DNA of 64,000 bases from Pseudomonas botevensis (GCF_019145475.1 NZ_JAHTKI010000020.1:1-64000), one strand, 5' to 3'; positions 1 to 7,820 are shown, counted from the stretch's first letter. The notes: a model not told the origin generated them from the sequence alone. Numbers and translations: made by a program.

Positions 1-355
1 GAGGTTGGGGGTGGAGAGATTGGGGGAGGGGGTGGAGATGCCTAGGTTGGTGAGACCGTGAGTTGTGGGAAGGATATAGTAGTTTTGCTGTTTTAATCGG
101 GGTAGTCCGCACTGGGACGACTGGCTCAGAAAGATCTGGAAAAGAGAAGTACGAGTAAGCAAAGAATGTTGTGGTCACTTTCGATCATAATCAGAAAAAA
201 TAGGTACCGGTCTGTTTTTTGCTAAATAACCACGCCCCTATTTTGCGTTGCATTTTGGTCCGTCCCCATTTTGGCCATTGTGGATATCTAGTAGTATGCG
301 GGCCACGAAGCTTGGGTGAGCCCGGGCTGCCCCGTCACATCACTGATGGACTTCT

Positions 356-1597
356 ATGTCGCTTAGGAAAGAGATAACCGAGGTGTTTACGCCTCGGCGC
401 AGCGAAGTAAACGTGAACATGTATGTGCATCGGCCAAGGCTTGAGCTAGAGCTATCGCGTGCATTCAAGCGAAATTCCCATACGCTCATTTTTGGTGAAA
501 GTGGCAACGGGAAGTCCTGGCTTTACAAAAAGGTTCTTGAAGATGACGGGATCACCTACGTGACCGTCAATTGTGCGAATGCTGCCCGCATCAAATCTCT
601 GACTGCTGAAATTTGCAACTGCCTCATAGCTCCAGGTACGGCCGTAAGTCTGGGGTACAACGTCGAGAAAGTGTCGGAGCTTTCTGCAGCTTTTTTAAAA
701 GGTGGGCTGAAACAGAGTGATCGTTACGACGTCACCCAAGAAGAACCACTACTCAAGGCCTTCAAGCTGTACGCATCTGCGAACAATGCAAAAAAAATAA
801 TCGTGCTGGACAATCTAGAATCGATATTCAGCTCCGAGGAACTGATGGATGAGTTGTCGAACATCATCATCCTTCTGGATGACAGTCGATACGCCGAGTG
901 CAACATAAATTTTCTAGTTGTTGGGGTTCCTAATGGGGTTCTCCAATACTTCCGTGAAATAAAAAACGCAGAATCCGTCGCCAATAGATTGCAAGAAATT
1001 CAAAAAGTAAGTGGCCTTGATTCAGGCCAAGTGCGTGAAATTGTGAGTAAGGGGTTTGCGCATCTGCAAATACCTCTTTCCGGCGCCTCGCTAATTGAGA
1101 TATCGGAGCATGTATCGGATGTGACGCTGGGCATCGCGCAGCGCGTTCACGAATTCTGTGAGCACCTTGCATACGCGATCCAAGACAATAAGTGGACGTA
1201 TATACCGAAAACGCTCCAAATAGCTGATCTTGCATGGCTGACGGCTGGATTACGGCATGCCTATTCTGTTGTAGAAAAAAATCTGAATAGCCGTGAAACT
1301 ACCGTTGCACGACGTAATCAGGTGATTTACTGCATTGGTAAGGTTAAAAGGCACGAGTTTGACTCAAGTGACATCGACAGGCTTGTCAGAGAGAACTTCC
1401 CTCGAACTGTACCCAATACCAACATGGGCATAGGGTCAATTTTGGCTGATCTCACTGGGGGATCAAGTCCTCTTATTTTAAAAAATGAGCACACTGGTGG
1501 TTACTCGGTGAAGGACCCTCGGTTTATTATGTGCATAAAGCTAATGTTGTATACGGATTCAGCTGAAAAGGTCCAGTGCCGAAAATTTCAAGTATAA
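356..1597 (+). CDS. AAA/STAND-type ATPase, possible accessory or defence protein (413 aa)
   Basis: A P-loop ATPase. Residues 47-54 read GESGNGKS, a Walker A loop, and residues 148-155 read IIVLDNLE, a Walker B strand with D152. A hydrophobic stretch ending in VVGVPNGV (about 187-195) resembles the sensor strand of ORC/CDC6 or TniB-type AAA ATPases. The C-terminal third is basic and helical and could be a winged-helix DNA-binding domain, but I see no decisive motif. ATG at 356 has a GGA six bases upstream; no better start is visible. The next gene on the same strand, 117 bases downstream, encodes a multi-pass membrane protein, so the two may form a sensor/effector pair. Base composition is more AT-rich than the core genes. 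Known: such ATPases occur in transposition, replication and phage-defence modules. The specific role here is inference. Confidence is high for a real gene and low for function. Confidence 0.75.
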   Translation: MSLRKEITEVFTPRRSEVNVNMYVHRPRLELELSRAFKRNSHTLIFGESGNGKSWLYKKVLEDDGITYVTVNCANAARIKSLTAEICNCLIAPGTAVSLGYNVEKVSELSAAFLKGGLKQSDRYDVTQEEPLLKAFKLYASANNAKKIIVLDNLESIFSSEELMDELSNIIILLDDSRYAECNINFLVVGVPNGVLQYFREIKNAESVANRLQEIQKVSGLDSGQVREIVSKGFAHLQIPLSGASLIEISEHVSDVTLGIAQRVHEFCEHLAYAIQDNKWTYIPKTLQIADLAWLTAGLRHAYSVVEKNLNSRETTVARRNQVIYCIGKVKRHEFDSSDIDRLVRENFPRTVPNTNMGIGSILADLTGGSSPLILKNEHTGGYSVKDPRFIMCIKLMLYTDSAEKVQCRKFQV

Positions 1598-1714
1598 AGA
1601 AACTCCTGTTTAGGAGGGATGTTTGGAAAGTCGGGGGTAAAAGTAAAATCACCCATTTTTGAGGTAGGGGATAGGGGCTTTTTACCTATGTATAACGGAA
1701 TTTAGGGTCACCAA

Positions 1715-2497
1715 ATGCTTTGGATAATAGCCACGGGATATACTATGCTAGTAGGTTCTATTGCCTACGCGGCGTACCAGTTAAAGTTGATTAGCGTAAT
1801 CTTAGATAATCTGCCTGGAATTGCTGAGAATGAGGAGTTCCTCAAAAATTATGCTGTTCAAATAAAAATTAATAAATTTTTGGAAAGGATTTGGCCCGGA
1901 GTCAAGCGTGCTGGGCTTTCAGGTGTATCGAGTGGGGTTCATAAGGTTGTTAATTTTTTGTTTCTATTTTTGCTGTTGCTCCAGTTTTTCTTTTCCGACT
2001 TTTTATCGTTTGCAGCTCCAGCTATGTTTCTTTCTTTGGGTTTTTTGGCGGCCATCGGAAATGCTCTTCAAGATAAAAAACGCAGTGTAGAAATAAATAA
2101 AAAAGTTTTGATGCCATTTTCTATATTGTTCCCTCTCTTTGTTGCCTATCACATTGATACATCCGAAAAGTTATTAAAAATGAAAGCCGTATTTTCTGCC
2201 CAGACCATAGGGTATGAAGCTACGTTAGCGTCTATGGTTGTAGGGTTGGGTTTGTTTTGTTATTTTGGGCTAAATGTCATTGATCGTTTTCAGCGAGTTA
2301 TAGTCTTTTGGTTGCTGAATAGGGCGTTGATTCTATCCAAGAATATGGTTTTGGTTGGTGTTAATCCAACTATGCCCGGAGAAAAAGAAATGCGAGCAAT
2401 AGCGAAAGAAGCAATAGTGGTTACAGCTAAGAATATGACAATTTTTGGCGTGGTAGTCGGTGCGTTAGTGGCGCTTGTTAGGCGTATGGTGGAGTGA
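1715..2497 (+). CDS. Multi-pass membrane protein of unknown function (260 aa)
   Basis: I do not recognise the family. Hydrophobic segments lie at residues 1-24, about 78-113 (long enough for two passes), 129-147, 168-186 and 238-256, which makes four to six membrane spans, with a charged cytoplasmic stretch near 190-235. The codon composition is strikingly AT-rich, with runs of T in the second span, which suggests horizontal acquisition. It follows the ATPase gene at 356-1597 on the same strand. The 117-base gap contains a short CTCCT/AGGAG hairpin but no clear terminator, so co-transcription is plausible. A pairing of AAA ATPase and membrane protein would fit a membrane-acting effector system, but that is inference only. 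Confidence 0.65.
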   Translation: MLWIIATGYTMLVGSIAYAAYQLKLISVILDNLPGIAENEEFLKNYAVQIKINKFLERIWPGVKRAGLSGVSSGVHKVVNFLFLFLLLLQFFFSDFLSFAAPAMFLSLGFLAAIGNALQDKKRSVEINKKVLMPFSILFPLFVAYHIDTSEKLLKMKAVFSAQTIGYEATLASMVVGLGLFCYFGLNVIDRFQRVIVFWLLNRALILSKNMVLVGVNPTMPGEKEMRAIAKEAIVVTAKNMTIFGVVVGALVALVRRMVE

Positions 2498-2569
2498 TGC
2501 TGTAGATTCTAGGTCTGATTTATTCCTGAAGTTAAATTATTCCCCATTGGTTGCATCGCAAGAAAAAAA

Positions 2570-2642
2570 GGAGGGGGCTTATTTATTTCTATGAAATAAA
2601 TAATCTATCTTGTTTTTTAAAAAAAATAAATCAGTCTCCTTT
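2570..2642. repeat. AT-rich inverted-repeat element, copy 1 of 3
   Basis: The left arm GGAGGGGGCTTATTTATTT faces the right arm AAATAAATCAGTCTCC. Inside it lies a perfect 11-bp stem TTATTTATTTC/GAAATAAATAA at 2579-2603. The right end AATCAGTCTCCTTT (2629-2642) is identical over 14 bases to the end of the element at 5182-5221. It lies between convergent genes and could act as a bidirectional terminator. Two related copies elsewhere suggest a small repeat family. Confidence 0.6.
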
Positions 2643-2662
2643 GTTCTTTTGAATGATTATAC

Positions 2663-3212
2663 TCAGTCAGCCATTTTTGTAGTGAGTGCTCTAAGGTCAT
2701 CTATATATGGGATCACCCCTGCTTCGATGAATCGTCCATCAATATCAAAATTTTGCATGGCTATTAACTTAAGGTTGGCGGCGCGAAAAAGTAACTCGCG
2801 TGTTTTTGGAAAAAATTTTGATACATAATCAGCGGAAAATTTTTTTCGAAAAACTATGTAGCGTTGTGCATGCTCTTTATCTGATTCTTGCGTGCTTTCG
2901 CTGTTGAATTTTTCACTCTCGCTGGACAGGAATTTTGTAACGAGCTCCAAGTGTTTCTTAATGTCAGTTTTCAATGTTCGCTCTAATGCCAGGCGTTTAG
3001 GGGCTTCCGCAGCCTCACTTGTTTTTTTCTTCCAGAGCAGCGTTATTTTGTAATAGTTGGATGTTTTGTTTGGATAAAATGGATGACGAATCCTTTAGCG
3101 ACTGTAGAGTCTGGCTGATAATCGAAGCATCTCGTTCCGCCCATTGACGATCCACTATCGTGGTTGCAACGGCCAGGACCGAGAGGGCAACGAATAGTCC
3201 TGCCACGACCAT
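2663..3212 (-). pseudogene. Membrane-anchored coiled-coil protein split by a frameshift
   Basis: Two reading frames together look like one protein. The first begins at ATG 3212 with a strong hydrophobic N-terminus (MVVAGLFVALSVLAVAT), a membrane anchor, then a Leu/Gln/Asn-rich coiled coil ending LLQNNAALEEK, and stops at 3015. The second frame continues without a stop through a basic helix and a globular C-terminus (KKFSADYVSKFFPKTRELL, ending DDLRALTTKMAD) to 2663. The frames meet in a run of seven A (minus strand) at 3028-3022. Removing one A would restore a single protein of about 180 residues. The second half has no ATG or Shine-Dalgarno of its own, only a TTG at 2974. The options are a real indel, a sequencing error in the homopolymer, or slippage. 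I do not recognise the family. Confidence 0.55.
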
Positions 3213-3313
3213 TTTTGTACTTCTCGATTTTGGGGATGCAGTGATACGACAACCCCTATAACGCCGAGAATTATCCCGATTACACCAGCACACACACCGA
3301 TAAACGTTTCCAT
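3155..3313 (-). CDS. Small hydrophobic protein (52 aa) overlapping the next gene
   Basis: ATG at 3313 is preceded by GGGAG with a spacer of about six bases, the best ribosome-binding site in this cluster. The N-terminus METFIGVCAGVIGIILG continues as an uninterrupted hydrophobic segment of about 25 residues, so this is probably a single-span membrane peptide with a polar tail of about 27 residues. Its 3' part overlaps the start of the 3212 frame by 58 bases, so the downstream gene may be translationally coupled. It lies in the same frame as the C-terminal half of the broken gene downstream, so two compensating indels in one longer two-span protein cannot be excluded. Confidence 0.45.
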   Translation of the reverse strand: METFIGVCAGVIGIILGVIGVVVSLHPQNREVQKWSWQDYSLPSRSWPLQPR

Positions 3314-3464
3314 TCTACGTCTCCCAAAAAATCGGAGTCAGTACACAAATCGAGCCACGATGACCTCAACGATTCGTATGCGGGAACGATTGTTGTTACT
3401 CCTCCAATTTGTTGCATTTTTGTCATTTTTCAATACAAATTAAATCAAGTTGACCGGTTTCCAG

Positions 3465-4952
3465 TTAGTTCGTTGGGTCCGGTGCGTCCGATTCATAAGG
3501 GGCATCCGATTTCGGTGAGGGCACACAGTTTGTTGCTTGTGAAAATTCATCTTTGAATAGTTCTGAGTCATCAGTGATACCGCCCATAGCTGGCAGGTGC
3601 AGTTTGATTTCGTCGCCATCCGAAAATACTTTTCCTTCGGATAGTTTGAAAAGTAAGTGAGTTATATCTTTAAGCGGAGGTGGCTCTTCCATGGCGTTTT
3701 CTTCTGAAACATCAGTTTCATTGTCAGAGTTATCGAGCTCTGAATTGTCCGATGGTAGGTTTGAAATAACAGTCGCTTTTATTTTTACAAATTTGTTATC
3801 TGATTTTCTCATGGTCAGATAGTAGGTTTCTGGTTTTTCGTCTTGGCTAATTGCAAACCACAGATAGTGTTTCCCATTGATAATTCCCTCAGCTTCTCTG
3901 AGGTTACGAGGATCCTGCATGTAAGCAAGGTATAGGGTTTTGGTACGTTCATCGAATTTCATTACAGGCCCTTTAAAAGGAACCATCCATGTGTCGTTGT
4001 CAATCGTAATAGTGCAAACACTTCGCTCGCGAATATCCTTTTCAATGTTTTTGTCTGTGATGGGGATGATTTTTATGTCACCGTCAAATCGATCAATTCC
4101 ATTTTCTTCAAACCATTTTTTTGCGTGAAACGCCGGGAACCAATCAAATGTATAGCTTTCGTCTAACAAACCATTGTGAAATGCGCCAGATGGTAGCTTT
4201 GTCCAATCATCACCATGCGTGAGTATTTCAAGCGACTTTCGAGCAAGCCACTCTTTTACGCTGTCGTAAGTGATGTTTGTCGAAAATTGCGGGCGCATGA
4301 AGGGCACACCGGAATACATGGAGTCTTCGGCGGTAAAAATTATATTTGAGTCAATAGGGGATAAGTAAACAACTCCGCGCTCACCCCCGCTGGTAAATTG
4401 CCTCTCGACTCCATAGAGCATCAATTCTTCAGTTTCTTTGTTGCTTTTCAGGTGCGCAAATCCAAAAAAATGAAGATTGGCACGAATTAAATTTTCTCCT
4501 TCAAGAGAATTCAGTTCTGTCTGGATGCCAGTAAGCTTTATACTTGCGCCGACTTGATATGGGGTATTCGCTCTGATCTCGAATGCGCTGATGATGTTTA
4601 AATTATCTGCTATTTTGTAAGTTGCTGCTATATATTGCTTTCCTGTTTCGATGTCGTAATAACCAAGAGCGGCTACGGTTTTTGAGCCATGTTGAGTCAT
4701 TCTTGCATATTTGATAGCTGTGGCTGAGTCATCAAACCCATAGTATTTTGCTCTTGTCCAATCGATGGCTTCTTTCCAGAAATTGCTGGCGAGTGTGATA
4801 CCTAGTCCGGCTACTAATGCGATAAGTGCTGTTTTCCAATAGTCAAGGATGGCCAAGATCAGACCTTTAATGACGGGTTGTCCCCCTCTAGTGTTCTCTT
4901 TGGCTGTCTTTGTATTGCTTGAATCGTCCGGTTCGGGTATGTGCTCGGTCAT
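3465..4952 (-). CDS. Membrane-anchored protein of unknown function (495 aa)
   Basis: I chose ATG 4952 (MTEHIPEPDD) because GGAGAGAG lies just upstream; an in-frame ATG at 4976 has no such site. Residues 1-30 are polar and presumably cytoplasmic. Residues about 38-58 (YWKTALIALVAGLGITLAS) form a single membrane span. The rest, about 430 residues, is a soluble, mixed alpha/beta domain rich in Tyr, Asp and Lys, ending in an acidic low-complexity tail with repeated Ser/Asp/Glu and a final Pro/Asp-rich stretch. I recognise no enzyme motif. The gene is AT-rich like its neighbours and is probably part of the same acquired region. The downstream flank runs into the small membrane genes on the same strand. 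Confidence 0.7.
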   Translation of the reverse strand: MTEHIPEPDDSSNTKTAKENTRGGQPVIKGLILAILDYWKTALIALVAGLGITLASNFWKEAIDWTRAKYYGFDDSATAIKYARMTQHGSKTVAALGYYDIETGKQYIAATYKIADNLNIISAFEIRANTPYQVGASIKLTGIQTELNSLEGENLIRANLHFFGFAHLKSNKETEELMLYGVERQFTSGGERGVVYLSPIDSNIIFTAEDSMYSGVPFMRPQFSTNITYDSVKEWLARKSLEILTHGDDWTKLPSGAFHNGLLDESYTFDWFPAFHAKKWFEENGIDRFDGDIKIIPITDKNIEKDIRERSVCTITIDNDTWMVPFKGPVMKFDERTKTLYLAYMQDPRNLREAEGIINGKHYLWFAISQDEKPETYYLTMRKSDNKFVKIKATVISNLPSDNSELDNSDNETDVSEENAMEEPPPLKDITHLLFKLSEGKVFSDGDEIKLHLPAMGGITDDSELFKDEFSQATNCVPSPKSDAPYESDAPDPTN

Positions 4953-5130
4953 GACCTCTCTCCATAAATTAGTCATTCAAGAGACCACAGCAAGATACGA
5001 CATTCGCATACAGTCAATGGTGAATGGTGGGACGTATTTTGTGCTAATGATTTCTGACTATAGTTCAGTTTCTTGAGTTTTGATTTCAATACTCCTACGC
5101 GACTGGTAAGGCGATCAGGGAGGATTGAGC

Positions 5131-5190
5131 ATGCTGCACAGTGAGTTTTTGGCCGAGATCAGCAGGATTCAGAAGCAATATGGGGACTGA
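5131..5190 (+). pseudogene. Truncated 19-codon reading frame with a strong RBS
   Basis: GGGAGG lies eight bases before ATG 5131. The 19 codons (MLHSEFLAEISRIQKQYGD) end in a TGA that is itself part of the left arm of the inverted repeat at 5182. The helical, charged sequence resembles the N-terminus of SMI1/KNR4-type immunity proteins, so this may be the stump of a gene cut by the repeat. It is short and the assignment is tentative. Confidence 0.3.
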
Positions 5191-5221
5191 TTAACTTTCT
5201 GAAATTCAATCAGTCTCCTTT
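5182..5221. repeat. Inverted-repeat element GGGGACTGATT / AATCAGTCTCC, copy 2
   Basis: The arms GGGGACTGATT (5182-5192) and AATCAGTCTCC (5208-5218) pair over 11 bases with one G-T, enclose a 15-base loop and are followed by TTT. It could form a terminator-like hairpin. The right end is shared over 14 bases with 2629-2642. Confidence 0.65.
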
Positions 5222-5262
5222 CATGCTAAAACTCTTCAGCCTCCACCATCGGCGTAAAAGGA

Positions 5263-5550
5263 ATGAAAAGGAATCTAATCGTAGCGATGCTCGCCGTAAT
5301 GATGGTGCTCTACGTCGGCTACTACGAAGCCCTTGAGGACGGGGGCATCGAGACCATTGTCTTCATCAAGAACCACCCCACGTTTCAGATGAGGTTCTAC
5401 AACATTCACGCTAACGATGGAGAGATCAGAAAGGTAGAGCGCCTGACGGCAGAGGAGCGGGGGTGGATTATTGATTACTGCAGGTACCGGTTGGGGATCG
5501 ACACCCACCTTAAAACTCAGGATGACGTCGAGATGTGCCGGCAAAAATAG
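5263..5550 (+). CDS. Small exported or membrane-anchored hypothetical protein (95 aa)
   Basis: The N-terminus MKRNLIVAMLAVMMVLYVGYY is a short basic-plus-hydrophobic signal or anchor. The remaining 70 residues are soluble, with two Cys (in DYCRYR and near the C-terminus, MCRQK) that could pair in the periplasm. The start at 5263 follows AAAAGGA with an unusually tight spacing, so the true start is uncertain. Base composition is intermediate. A decayed copy of its central portion (around codons 53-64) occurs at 7664-7695 in the same orientation. I do not recognise the family. Confidence 0.55.
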   Translation: MKRNLIVAMLAVMMVLYVGYYEALEDGGIETIVFIKNHPTFQMRFYNIHANDGEIRKVERLTAEERGWIIDYCRYRLGIDTHLKTQDDVEMCRQK

Positions 5551-5770
5551 AGCTGTTCATCTGGCCTAGGTTGTCAGTTACGACTGGCAATCTGGGCCAT
5601 TTTCCTCCATCTGTTGGGATAACGGGACGGATCTGTTGAAGGATAAGTGACGGAATGAGGCCTTGATAAACACCAATGTTTAAAAAGACATCTCCAGACA
5701 CTCTCTCGGGCTACATATCCTTGCGCCGTTGCCTACAGCTACGCCAGAATCCGCCGGCTTGTGCGCTTTG

Positions 5771-6008
5771 TACCTGGTCTTTATCGTCTATGGGTCGCTG
5801 GCAACCTAGCGACCGGGTTTAGCGACCCGACCAGGTATAAGTTCAACGACGCTCCAGCTTGTCGCAGACTTTTGCGATGACGATATGGTGGCTGTGCGTG
5901 GGAGACCTTCGGGTCTGCCGGGTCTTATACCTCTCGGTTCGCTAACCCGCGTACAGCTGCCACCCTTACTTGTTTAGCGACAGGTGTTGGTGGTTTCACC
6001 AGGTATAA
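5771..6008 (+). ncRNA. Candidate structured 5' leader upstream of the DUF6124 gene
   Basis: Several exact inverted repeats compete with each other. TACCTGGTC (5771-5779) pairs with GACCAGGTA (5829-5837). Inside it, GGGTCGCT (5792-5799) can pair with AGCGACC (5808-5814) or AGCGACCC (5821-5828). AGGTATAAG (5833-5841), overlapping the first stem, pairs with CTTATACCT (5924-5932), and this latter strand can alternatively pair with AGGTATAA at 6001-6008, immediately before the GGAG ribosome-binding site at 6013. A C-UUCG-G tetraloop hairpin (AGACC/GGTCT, 5903-5916) sits in the middle. No reading frame is credible here. Mutually exclusive stems ending at a Shine-Dalgarno are what a regulatory leader would look like; the function is inferred. 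Confidence 0.5.
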
Positions 6009-6023
6009 AAATGGAGCTTCACC

Positions 6024-6383
6024 ATGATCAAACCAACACCCAACCCGCCCGAAACCGATTCGGTTTCCCCCTACGAATCCATCGACTCCAGAAAACTCCA
6101 CGAAGCCGCCGACCGCGCGCTCGACCATTACCTCTGTCCGCCCGGCTCCTCGCCGTCCCCACGTAAAAATCGTGGGATGTATGCCGTGACTGCGGACAAC
6201 AAAAACGAAGAACTGCTGATCGATGCCAGTGAAACACTCGCTTCGGCCCAAACCATTGCCCATAACGTCGCCAGTCTGATGCCGGCTTCGCAGCGTCGGG
6301 CGTTGTTGGGGATTGCGCAGTTGATCATGCTCGGGGAGCTGGCGGTGAATCGGGCGTTGGATAATTTGCAATTGCCAGGGTGA
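6024..6383 (+). CDS. DUF6124 family protein (119 aa)
   Basis: The sequence opens MIKPTPNPPETD, continues with a Pro/Ser-rich segment and LHEAADRALDHYL (about 25-37), and ends in a conserved helical block: ASETLASAQTIAHNVASL, then SQRRALLGIAQLIMLGELA and a terminal NRALDNL. This matches what I remember of DUF6124 (formerly annotated DUF3077), a family largely confined to Pseudomonas and often present in several copies per genome. The function is unknown; the C-terminal half looks like a two- or three-helix bundle. The start is supported by GGAG at 6013 and by the family N-terminus. It is preceded by the long structured leader at 5771-6008 and followed by a REP sequence and a hairpin. Confidence 0.85.
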   Translation: MIKPTPNPPETDSVSPYESIDSRKLHEAADRALDHYLCPPGSSPSPRKNRGMYAVTADNKNEELLIDASETLASAQTIAHNVASLMPASQRRALLGIAQLIMLGELAVNRALDNLQLPG

Positions 6384-6428
6384 GGCAGACCTCGGGATCG
6401 CCTGCTGATTGAATGGGTGTGAATTCTG

Positions 6429-6472
6429 GCGCCTTCGCGAGCAAGTCGAATCGTCGCACCGTCGCTCCCACA
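6429..6472 (-). repeat. REP-type intergenic repeat
   Basis: Read on the minus strand this starts TGTGGGAGCGACG and ends TTGCTCGCGAAGGCGC, the familiar core of fluorescens-group REP sequences. It lies just downstream of the DUF6124 gene. Confidence 0.6.
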
Positions 6473-6585
6473 GGGTTTTATGTTGTTCACAGATAGTGTG
6501 TAGGACGCTGAAATCTGTGGGGGCTGGGCTGGCAGAGATGGCGATGGCACATGCGCTGTTTCTGATGCCTGGTCGTCAGTGGGGA

Positions 6586-6621
6586 AAAGGGGACTGATTC
6601 ATTTCAATCGATCCCCTTTTT
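6586..6621. terminator. Hairpin between convergent genes; inverted-repeat copy 3
   Basis: AAAAGGGGACTGATT pairs with AATCGATCCCCTTTT around a short loop CATTTC, with one internal mismatch. A-rich and T-rich ends make it usable as a terminator in both directions, serving the genes ending at 6383 (+) and 6627 (-). The GGGGACTGATT arm is identical to that of the element at 5182. Confidence 0.7.
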
Positions 6622-6626
6622 GTTTC

Positions 6627-7037
6627 TTAACCCGCGTCGCCGCTATCTGGCTCTGAAGATGCATCCGGACATTCATCGGCCCATCGCGTAACCGTCATGT
6701 CTTTGAGCTGCTCACCCATGGTGTCGACGCGCAAGCAGGCGCCTTTCTTTGAGTAGAACAGGATGCAGCGCGAGCTATCAAAAGAGCAGGTGTCGAGTTC
6801 CAGGAAGTTGCGTGCAGCCAGCTCCCGCTCGACACCGCTGTATTCATAGCCATCGCCGGTGTGCATTCGGGTTGGCTTCCATCCTTGTTTGATCAGCTTG
6901 GATCTGGCCGACACCAAGGGCTCATCGACGGCGATGCCTGCTGGTCCATATTTGTCGTTCGCCGCTTGAGAGCCATCAGCGAACGCGACGCTTGTACCCG
7001 TGCAGCAAATGGTAATGAGGAGGATCGGGGCCTTCAT
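6627..7037 (-). CDS. Small exported protein of unknown function (136 aa)
   Basis: The N-terminus MKAPILLITICCTGTSVAFA is a Sec signal peptide with a likely cleavage after AFA, or a lipoprotein-like CC pair. The mature part has four Cys (DTCSFDSSRC, GACLRVD, DECPDA), consistent with two disulfides in the periplasm, and a GDGYEYSG segment. The fold is probably a small alpha/beta domain; the C-terminus (SSEPDSGDAG) is polar and disordered. The start ATG overlaps the stop of the upstream gene (7034-7037), so the two are translationally coupled. The final codons and 3' flank are duplicated at 7883-7906. I do not recognise a characterised homologue. Confidence 0.7.
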   Translation of the reverse strand: MKAPILLITICCTGTSVAFADGSQAANDKYGPAGIAVDEPLVSARSKLIKQGWKPTRMHTGDGYEYSGVERELAARNFLELDTCSFDSSRCILFYSKKGACLRVDTMGEQLKDMTVTRWADECPDASSEPDSGDAG

Positions 7038-7507
7038 TTAGCTGTTCCCGTGATTTTTCTTGCGGCGTAGTAAATGGCGGCTATCAAAAAATTCTTGAGT
7101 TCCCACGCCCAGGCGCCCAAGAGCATGCAGATAACCAGAAAAGTAAAATACTGATGGAAGTCCGTGTGGGGCACTTTTTGTGTGCTTTTTCCAACCAGTC
7201 CGAGACTCATCAGGCTGATGCAAAAAGCAGACATGCACCGTAAGGCGAGATAGCAAAGGTCTTTGATGTCGGTCGTGTACACCCAGCTCTTTGCAGATTC
7301 AGAAAACAAGGCAGACCACACCAGATGGAACAAGCTTGCGTAGATGAAGCTCAGGCTAAGCCGTTGTGCCACGTCAATGCCGGAACTCAGGAAAAACTCG
7401 GAATAGAAATGGTCGAGAGAAACGCCCACTGGACGCAATAGGTCGAGGAAGGGAAACAGGGCAACCCCACCGGCGAGATAGATAGCGAAAAAAGCGATGG
7501 TTTTCAT
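7034..7507 (-). CDS. Four-span inner-membrane protein (157 aa)
   Basis: Start ATG 7507 (MKTIAFFAIYLAGGVALF) is chosen because GGAG lies six bases upstream; the open frame extends to 7576 without a ribosome-binding site. Hydrophobic segments at residues 1-20, about 46-65, 75-99 and 109-128 predict four passes, with a short basic C-terminus (YYAARKITGTAK). The stop overlaps the start of the exported 136-aa gene by four bases (ATGA), indicating an operon of a membrane protein and an exported partner. The family is not recognised. Confidence 0.65.
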   Translation of the reverse strand: MKTIAFFAIYLAGGVALFPFLDLLRPVGVSLDHFYSEFFLSSGIDVAQRLSLSFIYASLFHLVWSALFSESAKSWVYTTDIKDLCYLALRCMSAFCISLMSLGLVGKSTQKVPHTDFHQYFTFLVICMLLGAWAWELKNFLIAAIYYAARKITGTAK

Positions 7508-7663
7508 CTCGCACTCCATTGCGCCATTTAACCGCTCGATTTGTGCCAGTGAAGTGTCTTGCTCTCTGTGCATCAACCTGGCTAACGGGATCGGCTGACG
7601 ATTTTTCGGCCGGGGGAAGCCAACAGCATAGTCATCCTGGCCACTTCCGGTAATTCATTCGGC

Positions 7664-7695
7664 GGAGATCAGAAGGGTAGAGCGCCTGACGGCAG
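7664..7695 (+). pseudogene. Fragment of the 95-aa gene at 5263
   Basis: About 32 bases ending GGTAGAGCGCCTGACGGCAG match 5421-5453 with only two or three differences, in the same orientation. No reading frame survives around it. Confidence 0.6.
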
Positions 7696-7820
7696 GATTG
7701 TGTCAGCCCCGCTGAGGCCAATGCCACCTCACCCAGCCCTTCCGAAACCTTGGACCGCCCGGTGGGAGTGGGAGCTGACCGAGGTGTCTTTGTGGAGGTC
7801 AGTTAAACAGCGTTCAAAAA

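Noticed and set aside
1..355. G-rich start of the window and the region before the first ATPase gene
   Set aside because: GGGGG/GGAGA runs at 1-40 look like low-complexity sequence; no RNA gene, terminator or coding frame could be supported in this stretch.
5275..5544. Antisense frame of 89 codons opposite the small gene at 5263
   Set aside because: No RBS; the plus-strand frame has a signal-like N-terminus and a related fragment elsewhere.
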